Shown piece by piece: positions 9,012 to 17,054 of a stretch of DNA of 46,062 nucleotides. Both the position numbers and the translations under genes were made by a program. The notes under the pieces are model-generated. The model worked only from the letters and a program-made list of their open reading frames with translations, was not told the origin of the DNA and made no database searches. The stretch covers positions 1-46,062 of the forward strand of contig PJAB01000078.1 of assembly GCA_002887195.1 (NCBI GenBank), read 5' to 3'. The stretch comes from Chrysochromulina parva. Lineage: Eukaryota > Haptophyta > Prymnesiales > Chrysochromulinaceae. The stretch's first letter is position 1. Each line of letters opens with the position of its first letter.

Positions 9012-12000
9012 ATGCGCCGCTCAGACGCAGACCATCAGAGCCCGATGGTGCCACTACCTCCTCGAGCACCGCCTGGACCAAGCCGGCGACCGACGAGCGC
9101 TCATCAGCATACCACGAACGGGGCAGCCGCACTTTGGGCCGAACCAAGTCGAATGGCTACTCGACCGTCAAGCGCTAGCGCCCCACTGTCGCGGCTGACT
9201 GCTGCACCTCTCAACCCCAATCCCATCATCATGATTGACATCAAGGCATCGATTAATCCGGCGGTAGCCCAGCCTCAGTCAGCTGTCAGAAGTCTCAGGC
9301 CAAGCAGCGCCAGGACGAGCCAACTGGGCGCAGACCCCGACCGGCCACTGTTGCAAACGGATCCCAATCGGTCGCTGTTGGAGAAGATACTCGGCGGAGA
9401 TGTCAAGGGATCTGTCAGAGGATATCAAAAGATCGCATTGGATCTGAAAATCCATAGCAGAGCCGAGAGGCAGCTTGTCATGTCCAGAGCACCTCGTCAG
9501 CGATCACTGACAAGGCGCGCATCATCAACCAGCCACGAGTCTGGGTACCTGTCTGGCAGCAGCGCAACGTACACGTCTCAAGACTGCGTGGACCGCAAGG
9601 GACTGGGCGCTGCCATCCAGCGCATCGTGCTGCAGCATGGAAAGGGAGATAGCGTCGTCAAGGTCCTCAAGCTGATGCGCTCCTACGATGTGCACCTGGG
9701 CTTCATGGTGCAGAGGTTGCAAACGCAGCATATCACCTCCATGAATCGGCACGCCGATCCATCGAGGACAAGAGTGGCGACCTCAAATGATGCTATGAGC
9801 ACCTCAACTCGGCGTTGGCCCGAGATCCTTCAGATGCTCAAGCAAGTCGACACGGACAGTAAATCTCGTCAATCTCTCATCGCGCGGGGGCTGCAGGCCA
9901 TGGCCGAGGCCGAACCTTATGTTGCGCTCCAGTTGGACGCCCAATCGCAGGGCTTCCAAGAGGAGGAGTGCGAGGCGGCTAGAGATTTTGACATGCGCCA
10001 CATGCGCTACTCCGGCGGCGCGCTGCGTGCGATGGCTACAATCAAGTACGACAAGTCGCAAGAGACGTCGAGCGCCTTCCGCAAGGGCATGGTTGAGGTC
10101 CTGCGCAATCGTTTTGTTACGCGCGAGATGAACGATCCATTCAGTGCGTCACCGCCGCAACGAGACTTCCCACCGAAGCGTCACGTGCGTCGGTGGCGCC
10201 TGGAGAACAGCATTTGGGCGCCTCGCGCCACGTTTGGCAACTCCAAGGATTTGTACGAGGGCCGCTCGCTCAGAACGTTGCTGAGCATCGATTGGCGGGT
10301 GGCAAGGATGCACCATCAGCTCGCCACCTTCATCCTGCGCACTCAGCTTACTCCAGGGGAGCTGTCCAAGCTGAGCAAAGATATGCACCCAGCGGCGCCG
10401 GAGGTCCAGGCCGTCTATGATGTACTCGAGCGCCACGCTTCCACTGTCTACGGCGCCTTTTACCACTATTCGACCGTCGGCAAGACGTTCGATGGTCCTG
10501 ATACGGAGATCATGCACGTCCGCCACGACGCGTTCATGAAGTTCGTGGAGGACTGCTCGCTCGTGTCGCCTGATGGTGGCACTGGCCATTTCTCCACAAT
10601 CTGGTCCATTGTCGACGCTGGCGACAGGTCGACGAGGCGAATCGACCCGTACAACAAGCCCAGTGCTCTGAACCGCCACGAGTGGCTTCAGGTGGTGGTT
10701 CGCATCGCCGTGCACACCCTTCTGCGACCACGCAGTCACAGCGAGCCCATCGGAAACGTCGCGGACACTGTCGAAGTCTTCTGCGAGCACCTCGAGGCTC
10801 GCCTGCCACCTGAAGCCTTGCTCAGCAGCGACGAGTTTCGGAGGCACTACTGCTACACGGAGGCCGTTGACCGCGTCTTGCGGAAGCACGAACCCTTTTT
10901 GCGCATGCTGTACGCCACCTACGCTGTCTTGGGCAACGATGGGCTGAACGATCAGAGCACGCTAACCAGCACATCGCACATGAGCATCGGTGCATGGCTT
11001 GAGATGAATTCCAACATCGGCCTAATAGAGCTCGGGCTGGTGAGCGTCACCCAACTGATGCAGGCCTTCAACGCTTGTCGGATCCGTGCGAGCACTGAGT
11101 ACTCGGCCACGCAAGAGATGCGCCTTCGGCTGCTATTCTTTGAGGACTTTTGTGAAGCGCTGGTCCGTGTTGCGTATGTCATCGCCTTGCCCACCCCGGA
11201 CGACGTGTCACGGACGCTGGCGGATGACGCCGGCGACTTCATGATTGCGCTCCTACAGGGCGCCGATGACAAGTTCCGGCAGTTTGTTGCGCGACGGGGC
11301 GGCTGCTGGCTCGGCCATCCACACCAGCGGATCCAAGGCAGCCTCGCTTGCCTTCTGGCTCTCATGATGCGACTCATTGATGCCAACACCAAGTTCGGCG
11401 GACTGGCGGAAGGAAGCCTAACTCGAACGCACCTCGCCGCCTTCGCTAAAAAAAGATGCGGTGGCGCCAAGCTTGAGATTCCAAAGGCAACCTTCAACGG
11501 CTCCAACCTCCCGTTAGTCGTCGAAGAGATTCGCGCACACAACTTTCGCGTCTTGAGCGGCGTGCCTGCCTTTACCGAGCTCAACGAGGAGCAGATTGGT
11601 TTGCTACTGGACTCGATGAGCAAAGCCAAATTCGATTCCGACGAATACGTCTACGAGCAAGGGTCGTTCGGGGACGCCTTCTACCTTGTCACATCTGGCT
11701 ACGCCAACGTGATCCACGTCGACCCAACCGACACGACTGAGGAGGAAGTCGTCATCGCGCAGCTGGCCGAGTCGGATTGCTTTGGCGAGCTCGCTCTCCA
11801 GCGCGACCAGCCGCGCCCTGTGAGCATCGTGGCAACGAGTACGCTCGACGTGCTCTTCATCACGCGCTGCGACTTTGAGGCTAAGCTAGGATGCATTGGA
11901 CCACTCTCTGCCCTTCAGCTAGTGAAGGATGAGGGTGTGGTGGTTGACAACGTCAACGAGGACGTCCAGGGCCAGAAACCCCAACCCGAGCTCAAGGAAG

Positions 12001-12023
12001 AGGTCAACAAGGCCGCCACGTGA
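9012..12023 (+). CDS. Large protein with C-terminal cyclic-nucleotide-binding domain
   Basis: 1003 residues from the first in-frame ATG (9012); the frame extends upstream to a GTG. The N-terminal 130 residues are basic and disordered, with RPTSA/RPSSA motifs common in algal flagellar and cytoskeletal proteins. The helical middle has two similar segments, each ending in a conserved block (LNRHEWLQVVVRIAV and FFEDFCEALVRVAYV), suggesting an internal duplication. Residues about 846-960 form a CNMP-binding domain: the VLSGVPAFTELNEEQ helix, YVYEQGSFGDAFYLV, and a phosphate-binding cassette FGELALQRDQPRPVS. The cassette keeps the Glu and the Arg that contact ribose and cyclic phosphate in PKA-R-type domains, so cAMP or cGMP binding is plausible. 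No kinase, channel or dimerisation/docking domain is visible, so this is not a standard PKA regulatory subunit. Confidence 0.85.
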   Translation: MRRSDADHQSPMVPLPPRAPPGPSRRPTSAHQHTTNGAAALWAEPSRMATRPSSASAPLSRLTAAPLNPNPIIMIDIKASINPAVAQPQSAVRSLRPSSARTSQLGADPDRPLLQTDPNRSLLEKILGGDVKGSVRGYQKIALDLKIHSRAERQLVMSRAPRQRSLTRRASSTSHESGYLSGSSATYTSQDCVDRKGLGAAIQRIVLQHGKGDSVVKVLKLMRSYDVHLGFMVQRLQTQHITSMNRHADPSRTRVATSNDAMSTSTRRWPEILQMLKQVDTDSKSRQSLIARGLQAMAEAEPYVALQLDAQSQGFQEEECEAARDFDMRHMRYSGGALRAMATIKYDKSQETSSAFRKGMVEVLRNRFVTREMNDPFSASPPQRDFPPKRHVRRWRLENSIWAPRATFGNSKDLYEGRSLRTLLSIDWRVARMHHQLATFILRTQLTPGELSKLSKDMHPAAPEVQAVYDVLERHASTVYGAFYHYSTVGKTFDGPDTEIMHVRHDAFMKFVEDCSLVSPDGGTGHFSTIWSIVDAGDRSTRRIDPYNKPSALNRHEWLQVVVRIAVHTLLRPRSHSEPIGNVADTVEVFCEHLEARLPPEALLSSDEFRRHYCYTEAVDRVLRKHEPFLRMLYATYAVLGNDGLNDQSTLTSTSHMSIGAWLEMNSNIGLIELGLVSVTQLMQAFNACRIRASTEYSATQEMRLRLLFFEDFCEALVRVAYVIALPTPDDVSRTLADDAGDFMIALLQGADDKFRQFVARRGGCWLGHPHQRIQGSLACLLALMMRLIDANTKFGGLAEGSLTRTHLAAFAKKRCGGAKLEIPKATFNGSNLPLVVEEIRAHNFRVLSGVPAFTELNEEQIGLLLDSMSKAKFDSDEYVYEQGSFGDAFYLVTSGYANVIHVDPTDTTEEEVVIAQLAESDCFGELALQRDQPRPVSIVATSTLDVLFITRCDFEAKLGCIGPLSALQLVKDEGVVVDNVNEDVQGQKPQPELKEEVNKAAT

Positions 12024-12348
12024 TGCTTAAGCCGTTAAGCGAGTTCTTAGCGATGGTTTTAACGTAACATTTAGACCCACTTGATTTATACCCCGCCCTC
12101 CCTAGACCCTACGTTTCCCTAACCCAAACCCTAACGCGAAGGCGCGCTAACGCAAAAAAATCAACTTCGATCAGCTTTAGTCCCCACTCAACTGACTTCA
12201 GTCACGTACTTCAGCCGTTCGTTTTGACCGTGCTCGGTGTTCGTCCCTTCCTTGTTGCGGCGTCCATTGAATTTCAAAGAGAAATGCAAAGACATTTCAC
12301 AGTCTCGTCAAAACATCGATTTTTGGAAACTGTCACATCCTTTATACG
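12024..12348. other. Intergenic region with telomere-like motif
   Basis: 325 nt between two plus-strand genes. Besides the telomere-like tract it holds A/T-rich stretches and the presumed promoter of the secreted hydrolase. No further gene was seen. Confidence 0.5.
12117..12135 (-). repeat. Interstitial telomere-like tract (TTAGGG type)
   Basis: The plus strand reads CCCTAACCCAAACCCTAAC: two perfect CCCTAA units around one degenerate unit. This is the complement of TTAGGG repeats. The neighbourhood (12101-12150) also has CCCTA and GCTAAC variants. Confidence 0.6.
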
Positions 12349-13299
12349 ATGTCCATGTATAAGGGGTCGAAGCCCATGTTCTTGGGCCAGGCTTGGCCGT
12401 GCGTCGCCTTCATCTGTTCCTTAGTCGGGGCCCAAGCCAGCCGCCCAGGACCATATGACACAAAAGAAACCACATTTGTCGTGCCCAGCCTCGACTCGAC
12501 AAACCAAGTTGTCGACTGCTTCTATCCCGTGGGCAACAACACGATGAATTCATCCTTTCGTTTGCTTTCCTACACCCATGGCTTCGGTGGAGGCGGCATC
12601 GTGGAGCCCGTGGGTTACTTCTCGCTCTTTCGCGACATTGCTTCCTTTGGTTACGTCGTGGTCGCGCCGAGAGCGTGCGACTGGGGCTGCCGGGATGACC
12701 ACGCCTCGCTGCCGCACGATCCCAACGGATTTGCACACTACTACAAACAGCAGCTGCTGGCCATCGAGTGGGCCGCCGCACAGAGCACGGAGCCCTTTGA
12801 TCGCGTCGATTTCGCTCGCATCGGCATAGCTGGCCACTCGATGGGCGGACAGGCCACGCTCTTCAGCTCGTCGGGTGAGAACGCGTCAACACACAACATC
12901 ACTGCGTCGGTGCTCCACCATGCGTACTCTCATGAGTACCCGTCGGCGCAGGTGCCCATGCTGGTATTTACGGGTACCACGGACACGACCGCGCTGCCAA
13001 GTTGGTCCAAGACCATGTACGAAAAGGTCGCGCCACACTTGGCCAAGGGCTTCGTGAACCGCAAGGACACCCCGCACTGGGAGCCCATCACACATCCGTT
13101 TGGACCGTACCACCCGGAGCTTGCCCTCTTCACCGCGGCGTGGCTCAAACTCTTTGTGGACAAGACGCCCTTCGCCGACGGCCTCAACTACGAGGAGCTC
13201 CTCTTTGGCAGCTCGAACCATAGCCTGTGCGGCGGCGGCGACGGTAGCATGGAGGAGTGCGAGGTGAGCCGCGCCTCGATGGATGTGGAGGCACATTGA
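12349..13299 (+). CDS. Secreted alpha/beta hydrolase, chlorophyllase/polyesterase-like
   Basis: 316 residues from ATG at 12349 (a second ATG lies at codon 3). The N-terminal hydrophobic stretch (AWPCVAFICSLVGAQAS) is a signal peptide with a likely cleavage after AQA. The catalytic domain shows a THGFGGGG oxyanion region, a nucleophile elbow GHSMGGQAT with Ser164, Asp212 in FTGTTDTTALP, and His243 in KDTPHWEP, so the triad is complete. Several N-x-S/T sites fit secretion. The GHSMGG elbow, compact lid-less fold and secretion resemble the chlorophyllase / dienelactone hydrolase / cutinase-like polyesterase group. Substrate is not determinable: extracellular esters, polyesters or chlorophyll phytol esters are all possible. 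Paired cysteines (CDWGC, and CGGGDGSMEEC near the C-terminus) could form disulfides. Confidence 0.85.
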   Translation: MSMYKGSKPMFLGQAWPCVAFICSLVGAQASRPGPYDTKETTFVVPSLDSTNQVVDCFYPVGNNTMNSSFRLLSYTHGFGGGGIVEPVGYFSLFRDIASFGYVVVAPRACDWGCRDDHASLPHDPNGFAHYYKQQLLAIEWAAAQSTEPFDRVDFARIGIAGHSMGGQATLFSSSGENASTHNITASVLHHAYSHEYPSAQVPMLVFTGTTDTTALPSWSKTMYEKVAPHLAKGFVNRKDTPHWEPITHPFGPYHPELALFTAAWLKLFVDKTPFADGLNYEELLFGSSNHSLCGGGDGSMEECEVSRASMDVEAH

Positions 13300-13333
13300 G
13301 CTCCTGGTGCATTGTTGTTGATCATGTGCACGC

Positions 13334-13346
13334 GGGGGGGGGGGGG
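13334..13346 (+). repeat. Poly-G tract, 13 G
   Basis: Homopolymer in the 3' region between two convergent genes. It is a likely place for length error or polymorphism. Confidence 0.9.
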
Positions 13347-13571
13347 ATCAGGAGCGTACTGCACGGTCAACAGGCCCTACGTTACTTTAACCAATTGCGT
13401 TTAACACACATTAAAAACAGTGGACTGCCGTGCTGAGAGGTATTTTGTCTATGTGTCGGGTCGTAACGTAACGAAGCCCCAAAAGGTCGAACGGCCAACG
13501 GGGTCCTCGCTCCTCGTCGGGCGAATCCCGGATGGGGACATCAGATACAGGATCTTCTCTATCTTGATTCT

Positions 13572-14489
13572 TCAGCCACGCCATGCAACGGAGTTGGCTG
13601 AGCATTGGCGTTGCGAAGGCAATTGGCGCAGCCCGCTGATCAACTGACTCATTATTTCTCTAGCTTGTACCTCCCGGTAGCACTCATTGATGAGTGTTGA
13701 GGTATTCTTCCCGGCCACGTCGACACCCAGATGCTTCGCCGCATCCGCGGCGACGGCCGGCATGGCACCACTTAAGCCCAGCTTACTCCTGATCAAGTCC
13801 GTCTTGTGGAGCAAGGATCCGGGCTGCGGTGAACGGTTCGACAAATCAACGCCTGTGGCGCGGGAGGCAGCCGCTGGCAGAGTTGCTGCAGGTGCAGGTG
13901 CAGGTGCTGGTATAGGTGCTAGTAAAGTTGCTGGTATACATGTAGGTGCCGGTGCCGATGCCGGTATTTTTGGGGCGTGCATAGACACCAATTGTTCGAG
14001 GGTCGCCACATCGGCCTCATGATGGATCTGCATCCTCTCTGACTTTGGAATATCACCACCAAGTACAAGAGGCGATGAGAAATGATAGGCCGATGAGACG
14101 GGGTCCCCATAGTTCGGTTCCCACTCTTCAGCCGAGCCATGCGCGCTGGCATACTCATCCAGATCTGATTGACTCGCTGGTGTCTCTGCGCCGTTCGAGA
14201 CACGGCCCTCAAACTCAGGGACCTCAGGCTCAATCTCAACAGCTGCCGCCGGCAGCCAAATGACCGGGACAGAGTGTGGCGATGGGCTTGTGTCGGTCTC
14301 CTCGGTCACCGCCGCTCTCACATCACGCGGCGTGATGCGGCACCGCGGTCGCCTACCGACGAATGAACCAAAGGACAAAAGCCATGACATTGAGACTTTC
14401 GGACCGAACGCCGCGTCACCCTCCAACGCAGCGTGAGACGAGGCCTGCGTCTTCGTTTGGTCCCGGGCCTCGCGGCAAGGCTCGCGCAT
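13572..14489 (-). CDS. Unknown protein with Pro-Ala repeat linker
   Basis: 305 residues from the first in-frame ATG (14487-14489); the frame reaches a TTG slightly upstream. Visible parts are a short hydrophobic N-terminal patch (MSWLLSFGSFVG, about residues 34-45), an acidic middle, a Pro/Ala repeat (APAPAPAP) encoded by GGTGCA-type repeats at about 13885-13950, and a C-terminal helical part with LIRSKLGLSGAMPAVAADA and LGVDVAGKNTSTLINECYREV. That last part resembles a small conserved helical module and is the best sign that the gene is real. No known domain is assigned. Codon third positions are less GC-biased than in neighbouring genes, so confidence is moderate. Confidence 0.5.
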   Translation of the reverse strand: MREPCREARDQTKTQASSHAALEGDAAFGPKVSMSWLLSFGSFVGRRPRCRITPRDVRAAVTEETDTSPSPHSVPVIWLPAAAVEIEPEVPEFEGRVSNGAETPASQSDLDEYASAHGSAEEWEPNYGDPVSSAYHFSSPLVLGGDIPKSERMQIHHEADVATLEQLVSMHAPKIPASAPAPTCIPATLLAPIPAPAPAPAATLPAAASRATGVDLSNRSPQPGSLLHKTDLIRSKLGLSGAMPAVAADAAKHLGVDVAGKNTSTLINECYREVQAREIMSQLISGLRQLPSQRQCSANSVAWRG

Positions 14490-14679
14490 GCATTCCGTAC
14501 TCGGCAAGTTTTACCTGTATCGTTACCTGTATTCATGTGTAAGTTGCGCCATCGCTGAAGGAGTAGTTTCTAATGTTGGTCGCGTCTTCAATATGCTGAC
14601 CTCTTTGCTGTCTCCGACACTCACGGCGCTTTTCTCGCCAATGTACAATACTAGCCAAGACGACGCTGATGGGCCTCAC

Positions 14680-14712
14680 GCTCGTGCTTCGGCGGGCGGG
14701 CGGGCGGGCGGG
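14680..14712 (+). repeat. GCGG-rich tandem tract
   Basis: Consecutive GCGGGCGGGCGG units just beyond the stop codon of the docking-complex gene. The tract lies in its 3' flank and has no coding role that I can see. Confidence 0.7.
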
Positions 14713-14725
14713 CGCACGTGCGCGC

Positions 14726-16453
14726 TCAGCCCATGGGCGGGCGCTGCCCGACGGCCTTACCGCCTTTGGTGCTGCCCGGGGAGCCCTCGCCTGCGAACTT
14801 GCCCTTCCCTTTCTTGCCCTTGTTGGTAGCCTTGTCGAGCATGGCGCCGTGCATCTTCTTCATGGCCTCGCGCCCGAGCACGTCGGGCTCCAATCCCTCG
14901 AGCTCCTCCTCGTCGTCATCTGCACCGCCCGGCACGTCGTCGTATTCCTCGAGCGCCACGCGCACATTGTAGTTGGCCGCGCCGCCCTCGGCCGCAGGGT
15001 GCACCTCGCCCCGGCCCACTCCTTGCACCTCGCCCCGGCCCACTCCGCGCGTCGAGCCGCGCGAGGGCGAGGCCGCATCAGGCGAGGGCGGCGCCTCCTC
15101 CTCGAGCTCGCCCACCACCGAGAACATCTTGAGAAGCTTCTGGTCGCACTGCAGCATCACGTCCACAATGGTGTCGTCCGAGACTGGTACGGACGGCACA
15201 TCGAGCTTGACAGCCTCAAGCTTGTCCGCCATGTGCTCGACGCCCGCGCGGATGTCGACAAAGACTTTTGTGAGACGTGAGTGGCGCGTCTTGATGCGGT
15301 CGCAACTGGACGTCGCGTCTGCCAGCTTCTTCTCCGCCACCTCCACCTCCTGCCGCGACGACTGGCCGCCCGCGCCGCTGTACTTCATCTCGTCGACCGA
15401 AGCTTTGGTGGCGGCGCGCTGCTCGCCGATCTGATCAATGCGCGCCTGCGCCTCACGCGTCATCGCGATGAGGTTCTTCTCCGTGTCCTTCTGCGTGATG
15501 AATTTTTGGATCACCTCGTTCACGTCGCCCACGCCCGTCGCCTCCTTGATCTTGCGGAACGCGGCCTCGTACGCCGACATGACCTGCTGCTCGCCTTCCA
15601 TGATGTTCTGGTTGAGCTTGTGGTGGAGCGTGTTGGTGACGAGGTTCTTCTTGAGCGCCTCCTCAGCCTGGGTGGAGAGGTCGCCCTTGGCCTCCATGAC
15701 GATGTCCTGGCGCATCTTCTCGCGCTCCATCATCCGCGTCGCCATCTCCTCGCGCGCCGAGACGGCGCTGCGTCGCTCAGTGAGCTCCTTATCGCGAGCC
15801 TTGCGCTCCTCGCTCACGAGGCTCTGCAGCTTGGCGAGCTCGGCACGCGCGACGTCCTTGGCGTGCGAGGCGTCGTGCGACATGAGCAGGAGCTCCTCGT
15901 AGTCGTGCTCCTTGGCGTGCAGCGTCGCCTCGATCGCGCCCAGCTGGTTGTCGAAGTTTACGCGCTCCTCCTTGAGCCGCTTGACGATCTGGTCGTACGT
16001 CTTGCGGATCGACTGCGCCTCGTTGTACTTGATCATGGCCTTGTCGAGCCGGTTCTCGAGCGTGCGGATCTGCCGCATCAGCGGGTTCGCCTCGTGCGCC
16101 GGCCGCGACGACGAGCGCTGCAGGTCACGCAGCTCATCCTCGAGTATTGTGAGCGCCTTTTCCTTGGCGCGGTTGCCACAGCTGACGGTGTTCTGCCTCT
16201 GGCGCAGCAGCGTGAGCGCCTGCTCGACCTTGACGAGCTCAGCCTCGTGCATGGCGCTCGTCTCCGCGCCACCTTTGTCCTTGGACATGCTCGACAGCGC
16301 TTCGCGGAGCTCCTTCTGCTCCTTGCGCAGCTGGTCGACCATGTCCTTGTTCTGCTTGAGCGTGAGCTGCGACTGCTCATAGAAGGCCTTGCGGTCACCC
16401 TGCAGCAGCTCGAAGCGCGACTGCAGGTCCGCCAGCTGCTCCTGCGCATCCAT
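14726..16453 (-). CDS. Outer dynein arm docking complex coiled-coil protein (CCDC151/CCDC114/CCDC63 family)
   Basis: 575 residues starting at MDAQEQLADLQSRFELL (ATG 16451-16453); the frame upstream is open but non-coding in composition. Nearly the whole protein is coiled coil. Family-type blocks are a Tyr-x-x-Ile segment (YDQIVKRLKEERVNFDNQL), AKEHDYEELLLMSHDASHAK, and an AAFRKIKEATGVGDVNEVI block followed by QKFITQKDTEKNL. The conserved IKEATGV/QKF block and the 550-600 residue length fit the proteins that anchor outer dynein arms to axonemal doublets. CCDC151 (ODAD3) seems slightly more likely than CCDC114 (ODA1), but I could not settle this by eye. The C-terminus is a Lys/Gly-rich tail. 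It shares a 273-bp divergent promoter region with the EF-hand phosphatase. Confidence 0.8.
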   Translation of the reverse strand: MDAQEQLADLQSRFELLQGDRKAFYEQSQLTLKQNKDMVDQLRKEQKELREALSSMSKDKGGAETSAMHEAELVKVEQALTLLRQRQNTVSCGNRAKEKALTILEDELRDLQRSSSRPAHEANPLMRQIRTLENRLDKAMIKYNEAQSIRKTYDQIVKRLKEERVNFDNQLGAIEATLHAKEHDYEELLLMSHDASHAKDVARAELAKLQSLVSEERKARDKELTERRSAVSAREEMATRMMEREKMRQDIVMEAKGDLSTQAEEALKKNLVTNTLHHKLNQNIMEGEQQVMSAYEAAFRKIKEATGVGDVNEVIQKFITQKDTEKNLIAMTREAQARIDQIGEQRAATKASVDEMKYSGAGGQSSRQEVEVAEKKLADATSSCDRIKTRHSRLTKVFVDIRAGVEHMADKLEAVKLDVPSVPVSDDTIVDVMLQCDQKLLKMFSVVGELEEEAPPSPDAASPSRGSTRGVGRGEVQGVGRGEVHPAAEGGAANYNVRVALEEYDDVPGGADDDEEELEGLEPDVLGREAMKKMHGAMLDKATNKGKKGKGKFAGEGSPGSTKGGKAVGQRPPMG

Positions 16454-16726
16454 GGCGCAGGCAGGCAGGATGGAGTAGCGGTTGCAAGAAGCAGGAGAGA
16501 GTTGGCAGTGTGAAGACTGTGTGAAGAAGGAGGCAGTGTGAAGAGGGTCCTCGAGGGGGGACTTTCCCCGACTGGTGAGCAGTGCATGCTTACTAGCTAG
16601 GATGCGGCTCGTACTGGAGCGCAGCTTGAGACTTATTAAAAACGGCCTGTGGGCAGAATTGGGGGACATCGCTTTGGGGTCGGTCGGCCTCCCACGCGGC
16701 ATCTCGGCCGTCGCCGAGCGGCCTAG
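16454..16726. promoter_or_regulatory. Divergent promoter region, docking protein / EF-hand phosphatase
   Basis: 273 nt separates the two start codons. It contains three GTGTGAAGA-type repeats (about 16507-16545) and an ATTAAAAAC A/T-rich element near 16635-16643 that could serve the rightward gene. A single GGTTGC half-site resembling half an RFX X-box is at about 16478, but no full X-box was found. Confidence 0.45.
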
Positions 16727-17017
16727 ATGCCCAGCATGTGGAAGGCCGCCTTGGGCGTCGCCAAGATGGCGCAAAATGCGCAGGCGCGCCAAGCCAAATC
16801 CCCCTTTTACAACGACGACGATCCGACGCCACGGAGGTCGCCTGATGACGAGATGGCCAAGCTGCGTGCTGCAGCGGCCGCGGGCGCAGGCACGCCGGGC
16901 TTCCTAACCAAACAGCAGCAGCAGCAACCACCGACCGAAACGCCGAGCGAGAGCGAGAGCGTCACCGAGGCGAGCGCTGTCAGCGCCGCCACCGCAGTCG
17001 CGGCGTGCAGCGGTGGA

Positions 17018-17054
<37 letters not shown>

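Noticed and set aside
13334..13346. Poly-G (and C9 at 23788-23796) as possible frameshift sites
   Set aside because: Both lie outside the coding regions chosen, so they do not break a gene; only an assembly-accuracy caution remains.
16470..16490. RFX X-box in the docking-protein promoter
   Set aside because: Only a single half-site (GGTTGC) was found; the paired half at the required spacing is missing.
15281..16513. Long plus-strand open frame (about 410 codons) opposite the docking-complex gene
   Set aside because: Leu/Arg/His-rich antisense shadow of a GC-biased coiled-coil gene; the minus strand has clear family motifs.
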